NCBI GenBank assembly: GCA_024227975.1
Contig: JAAETV010000369.1
Coordinates: forward strand, 1-16,688
Direction: 5' to 3'
DNA length: 16,688 nucleotides
From: Actinomycetes bacterium
GTDB lineage: Bacteria; Actinomycetota; Acidimicrobiia; Acidimicrobiales; SZUA-35
The notes under the pieces are model-generated. The model did no database searches, was not told the origin of the DNA, and saw nothing but the letters and a program-made list of their open reading frames with translations. The stretch's first letter is position 1. The number at the start of each line of letters is the position of its first letter. The position numbers and the translations under genes are program-made. This document shows positions 14,030-16,688 of this stretch, in pieces.

Positions 14030-14910
14030 TGAGCCAGATTCTGGTGGTGATGCTGGCCGGTACCGGGTTCGGCTTGGGGCTGCTACTGATCATTCTCGGC
14101 CTGCGAGGGATCGAGGTGCCCGACGCCACCCCGCGCCACGGTGAGCGCTTCGGGCTCGACCGGCTCCGGCTCAGGCTGACCCTGGCCGCCTTCGGCGCCG
14201 TCATCTTGTGGGCCCTGTCGGGATGGCCGGTCGGTGCCTTGCTAGCCGCTTCCGGCGGGTTCATCGCCCCAACCTTGGTCGGTGCCAAGGCCCGCCGTCA
14301 GGCCTCTATCGCCAAGATCGAAGCCATCGCCGGCTGGGCTGAACAGCTCCGCGACACCATTGGTGCGTCTGCCGGGTTGCAGGAAGCGATTGTGGTCACG
14401 GCCCGGGTCGCACCGCCCGAGATCCGACCCGCCGTCCAAGACCTTGCCGCCGGACTGCGTCGCAACAACCTGTCGACTGAGCTGAGGGACTTCGCCGAGA
14501 AGATCGATGACCCCTCCGCCGACCAGATCGTGGTCGCCCTGATCCTGGCCTCCGAACGACGGGGCCAGAACCTCACCCAACTCCTCAGCGAGGTCGCCGC
14601 CTCATCTCGTGACGATGCCAGCATGCGCATCCGGACCGAGACCTCCCGAGCCCAGACCTACTCCGATGCCAAGGTCGTCTCCGGGATCGTCGTCGGGATG
14701 TTCCTGTTCATGCTCTTGTTCAACCGGGCCTATCTCGCCCCCTTCGATCGCGTCACCGGTCAGTTGGTGCTGGCCGTCGTCGGCACTCTGTGGGCCTTCG
14801 CCCTCTACGGCATCGCCCAGCTCTCCGTTGTCCGCCGCCCCCCACGATTGCTGGCCGCCGGGCTCGAAGGGGCAACCGCTACGCCGGGACCGGTGGGGGA
14901 GGTGAGCTGA
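14029..14910 (+). CDS. tadB: TadB-like inner-membrane platform protein
   Basis: This 293-residue protein is one of the two GspF-type (T2SSF domain) membrane proteins on which the Tad pilus is built. Hydrophobic helices lie at about 4-24, 50-84 (one or two passes), 215-232 and 246-266. The cytoplasmic T2SSF domain occupies about 98-210, with the typical IAGWAEQLRDTIGASAGLQE (100-119) and IVVALILASERRGQNLTQLL (167-186) stretches. The ATG overlaps the TadA stop by one base (TGATG), and the TadC start follows the stop after one base, so translation of the three genes is probably coupled. A C-terminal tail of about 20 residues is Gly/Pro/Ala-rich. Confidence 0.92.
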   Translation: MSQILVVMLAGTGFGLGLLLIILGLRGIEVPDATPRHGERFGLDRLRLRLTLAAFGAVILWALSGWPVGALLAASGGFIAPTLVGAKARRQASIAKIEAIAGWAEQLRDTIGASAGLQEAIVVTARVAPPEIRPAVQDLAAGLRRNNLSTELRDFAEKIDDPSADQIVVALILASERRGQNLTQLLSEVAASSRDDASMRIRTETSRAQTYSDAKVVSGIVVGMFLFMLLFNRAYLAPFDRVTGQLVLAVVGTLWAFALYGIAQLSVVRRPPRLLAAGLEGATATPGPVGEVS

Positions 14911-14911
14911 G

Positions 14912-15796
14912 ATGCTGGTTCCCGTCGCTCTTGGTGCCGTCGCTGGTGTGGGGTTGTGGTGCGTTCTTCGAGCCTTCCTCCGTCCACCGCAGAACCTGGC
15001 CGATGCCCTGGCCGACCTGTCGACCCCCAGGGCTCCGGGCCCGCAGGAGAACAGCGATCTCGACCACGCCGCCCGTCGGCTCGCGGCCTGGATCATGGAG
15101 GTCACCAACACCAACCTTCGCCCTCTGGCCACCGACCTGGCCGTCCTCGAGCGCAGCGAAGAGATTCACCTCATCCAGCGGATACGAACTGCGGTGTTCC
15201 TTGCCGTATTGCCCTTGTTCGTGTGGTTCATCACATCGCTGGCCGGGGCCGGGGTGTTCCACCCCGCCCTGATCGTTGTTGCTTCGCTGATGCTGGCCGT
15301 CGGCGGCTGGCTGATGACCGATGCCCAGATCCGGACCCAGGCCCAACGGCGGCGGGCCGAGTTCGACACGGCTCTCGTCACCTACGTCGCTCTGGTCTCG
15401 ATCCTGCTCTCGGGCGGTGCTGGCATCCAAGAAGCCCTTCACGAGGCCGTGGCCCAGGGGAGGGGCTGGCCCTTCCTGGTCATCCGCCGAGCCTTGACCG
15501 ACTCCCGGGTCCGGGGTGTCTCTCCCTGGGAGGCTCTCAACGAACACGGTTCCCGTCTTGGTCTCAGCGGCCTGATCGATCTGGCCGCGACCATGGAACT
15601 GGCTGGGACCTCGGGAGCCCACGTCCGTCAGAGCCTCATGACCAAGGCCGGGGCCATCCGGGCCCACGAGATCGCCAACATCGAGCGTGAGGCCACCAGC
15701 CGGACCACGGCCATGGTCGGCCCTACCGGGTTGATGATGAGTGGCTTCGTCGTCCTGGTCATCTACCCCGCCTTTCAAGCCGTACTCGACCTCTAG
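14912..15796 (+). CDS. tadC: TadC-like inner-membrane platform protein
   Basis: This 294-residue protein is the partner of TadB and carries the second T2SSF domain of the Tad system. Hydrophobic helices lie at about 3-19, 93-110, 115-135 and 268-288. The cytoplasmic domain between (about 145-265) has the TadC-like stretches ALVTYVALVSILLSGGAGIQ (154-173), GLSGLIDLAATMELAGTSGA (217-236) and a conserved helix ending EIANIEREATSRTTAM. The ATG is one base after the TadB stop. After its stop comes the first real spacer in the operon (44 bases), which carries a 9-base direct repeat and the ribosome binding site of the pilin candidate. Confidence 0.92.
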   Translation: MLVPVALGAVAGVGLWCVLRAFLRPPQNLADALADLSTPRAPGPQENSDLDHAARRLAAWIMEVTNTNLRPLATDLAVLERSEEIHLIQRIRTAVFLAVLPLFVWFITSLAGAGVFHPALIVVASLMLAVGGWLMTDAQIRTQAQRRRAEFDTALVTYVALVSILLSGGAGIQEALHEAVAQGRGWPFLVIRRALTDSRVRGVSPWEALNEHGSRLGLSGLIDLAATMELAGTSGAHVRQSLMTKAGAIRAHEIANIEREATSRTTAMVGPTGLMMSGFVVLVIYPAFQAVLDL

Positions 15797-15798
15797 CG

Positions 15799-15820
15799 AC
15801 CTACCCGTAGCACCTACCCG
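15799..15820 (+). repeat. Direct repeat ACCTACCCG x2 ahead of the pilin candidate
   Basis: ACCTACCCG occurs at 15799-15807 and 15812-15820, a 13-base period, in the only sizeable gap of the pilus operon. It sits just upstream of the GAAGGAG ribosome binding site for the pilin candidate. It may mark a regulator or RNA-binding site, or be chance. Confidence 0.4.
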
Positions 15821-15825
15821 CAAGT

Positions 15826-15832
15826 GAAGGAG
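15826..15832 (+). promoter_or_regulatory. Strong ribosome binding site of the pilin candidate
   Basis: GAAGGAG lies eight bases before the ATG at 15841. It is the best-spaced Shine-Dalgarno sequence in the pilus operon, whose other genes rely mainly on overlapping stops and starts. This fits a pilin being made in larger amounts than the assembly proteins. Confidence 0.6.
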
Positions 15833-15840
15833 CATCAATC

Positions 15841-16083
15841 ATGTTGACGTCCGACCCTGTCCTCCAGACATCCATCCACCTCCACCACACCCTTGCCGCC
15901 TGTTCCAGTTGGTCGACCGCTGTCGGCAGTGCGCTCACCTCGCGGCTCGATCCTCGCGATGAGCGGGGCGATGTCGCGCCACGAACCATCGGCATCGCCG
16001 TCATGGCCACTCTGGCTCTATCGGTCGGTGTCATCATTGCAGCCAAGCTCGAGAGCAAGGCCAACAGCATCCAGGTTGACTGA
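15841..16083 (+). CDS. Small Flp-like pilin candidate
   Basis: This 80-residue protein has a 40-residue polar N-terminus, a motif ERGDVAP (41-47), one hydrophobic helix (about 48-67, TIGIAVMATLALSVGVIIAA) and a short polar tail. Position just after tadC, its size and the strong ribosome binding site suggest the major Flp-type pilin. Class III prepilins are cut after a Gly, with Glu usually at +5; cutting after Gly43 here would give DVAPR, so the Glu is missing and a Pro sits at +4. The same ERGDVAP occurs in the next gene. The leader would be unusually long (43 residues). The role is inferred from context; no Flp sequence signature is clear. Confidence 0.65.
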   Translation: MLTSDPVLQTSIHLHHTLAACSSWSTAVGSALTSRLDPRDERGDVAPRTIGIAVMATLALSVGVIIAAKLESKANSIQVD

Positions 16084-16085
16084 CC

Positions 16086-16505
16086 GTGATCCTGAGAGCA
16101 AGGGTCATGGCTGACGCCGGCGAAGGGGTTCGAGAATCTGAGCGCGGCGACGTCGCTCCCTTGGTGATCCTGACCCCGCTGACGGTGTTCCTCGTCATGT
16201 TCGTGATCCAGCTCGGGTTGCACTTTCATGCTCGCACCGTGCTCAATGCCGCGGCCCAAGACGGGGCCAGGGCAGCCCAGTACGAGAACGGCACGTCAGC
16301 CGACGGGATGGCGGCAGCCGATCAGATCCTGGACGGCTCGCGATCGATGCTCACAGTGCAGAATCTGAGTGTCGACGCCGACCCCCCGACGGTGACCGTG
16401 ACGATCACGGCCGAGATCATCTCTGTTGTTCCTTTCTGGTCGGCCAAGGCAACGGCCACCGCTTCAGGACCCAAGGAAGTATTCCGACCGGAGGACGAGC
16501 GGTGA
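16086..16505 (+). CDS. TadE-like pseudopilin
   Basis: This 139-residue protein has a short charged leader, ERGDVAP (19-25), a single hydrophobic helix (about 26-45) and the TadE-like continuation HARTVLNAAAQDGARAAQYE (48-67), followed by a beta-rich soluble domain with VTVTITAEI. TadE-like proteins are minor pseudopilins of the Tad system, anchored with most of the chain outside. The GTG at 16086 follows the previous stop after two bases. An in-frame ATG at 16107, with AAGGG close upstream, is an alternative that shortens the leader by seven residues. As in the preceding gene, the +5 Glu of the prepilin motif is absent. Its stop overlaps the start of the next gene by four bases. Confidence 0.82.
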   Translation: MILRARVMADAGEGVRESERGDVAPLVILTPLTVFLVMFVIQLGLHFHARTVLNAAAQDGARAAQYENGTSADGMAAADQILDGSRSMLTVQNLSVDADPPTVTVTITAEIISVVPFWSAKATATASGPKEVFRPEDER

Positions 16506-16688
16506 GATCGGTCGGCTCCACCATGAGGTCAGCGCTGGAGTCAGCGTTGAGATCAGATCGGGGCTCGGCATCGGTCGAGTTGGTGGTGCTGGTCATACCG
16601 ATCATGGTGTTGGTCGCCTTCGCCGTGTTCGTCGGCCGCTATGGCGCCGCCCAACAGGATGTAACCTCGGCCGCTCGCGACGCGGCGC
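16502..16688 (+). CDS. TadE/TadF-like pseudopilin, cut off by the window end
   Basis: A GTG at 16502 overlaps the preceding stop (GTGA) and opens a frame that runs off the window after 62 residues. It has a basic leader, the motif RGSASVE (20-26) with a proper class III prepilin site (Gly21, then SASVE with Glu at +5), a hydrophobic helix (about 27-45) and GAAQQDVTSAARDAA, the usual TadE-type helix continuation. An in-frame ATG at 16523 is another possible start. This is a second minor pseudopilin (TadE or TadF type) of the same pilus. The C-terminal domain lies outside the window. Confidence 0.82.
   Translation, partial: MRSVGSTMRSALESALRSDRGSASVELVVLVIPIMVLVAFAVFVGRYGAAQQDVTSAARDAA

Noticed and set aside
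14879..15838. 319-codon minus-strand frame opposite tadC
   Set aside because: His/Gly/Asp-rich antisense artefact; tadC on the plus strand has clear T2SSF features and coupled starts.
1..16688. Mobile element, CRISPR or tRNA/rRNA genes
   Set aside because: No transposase or integrase frame, no regularly spaced repeats and no cloverleaf or rRNA-like stretch was seen by eye; a covariance-model scan was not possible.

Overview
The window is high-GC DNA with strong G/C preference at third codon positions, tightly packed genes, many GTG/TTG starts and apparently leaderless promoters. Together with a Tad/Flp pilus locus that has no secretin gene among its clustered genes, this suggests an actinobacterium, possibly an Acidimicrobiia-like lineage. 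The lineage is an inference from gene style, not from a marker gene.

Positions 1-10700 hold a mixed set of single genes and short operons, rich in exported proteins. They are: the end of a small membrane protein; a phosphonatase-like HAD hydrolase (minus); a predicted Tat-exported serpin lipoprotein preceded by an unknown lipoprotein in one minus-strand unit; a divergent membrane-anchored GH25 muramidase; a large N,N-dimethylformamidase beta-subunit-like protein (minus); a divergent lipoprotein with one good and one degenerate META/HslJ domain; an enoyl-CoA hydratase/isomerase and a CitE-like C-C lyase on the minus strand (acyl-CoA metabolism); and a divergent secreted S33-type alpha/beta hydrolase lipoprotein with a convincing leaderless promoter.

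Positions 10759-16688 are a Tad/Flp (type IVc) pilus operon cut off by the window end. It runs: promoter, a 32-codon leaderless small gene, a doubtful 41-codon frame, a CpaB-like SAF protein, a TadZ/CpaE-like protein with a degenerate P-loop, TadA ATPase, TadB, TadC, a small Flp-like pilin candidate, a TadE-like protein and a second TadE/TadF-like protein (partial). Most junctions overlap or are separated by 1-2 bases, so the genes are probably co-translated. Only the pilin candidate has a clear spacer with its own ribosome binding site, which fits higher expression of the pilin.

The most interesting points are the leaderless microprotein at the head of the pilus operon, the two adjacent pilin/pseudopilin candidates that share an ERGDVAP processing-like motif without the usual Glu at +5, and the bacterial serpin with a Tat-type lipoprotein signal. 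I found no CRISPR array, tRNA, rRNA, insertion sequence or prophage.
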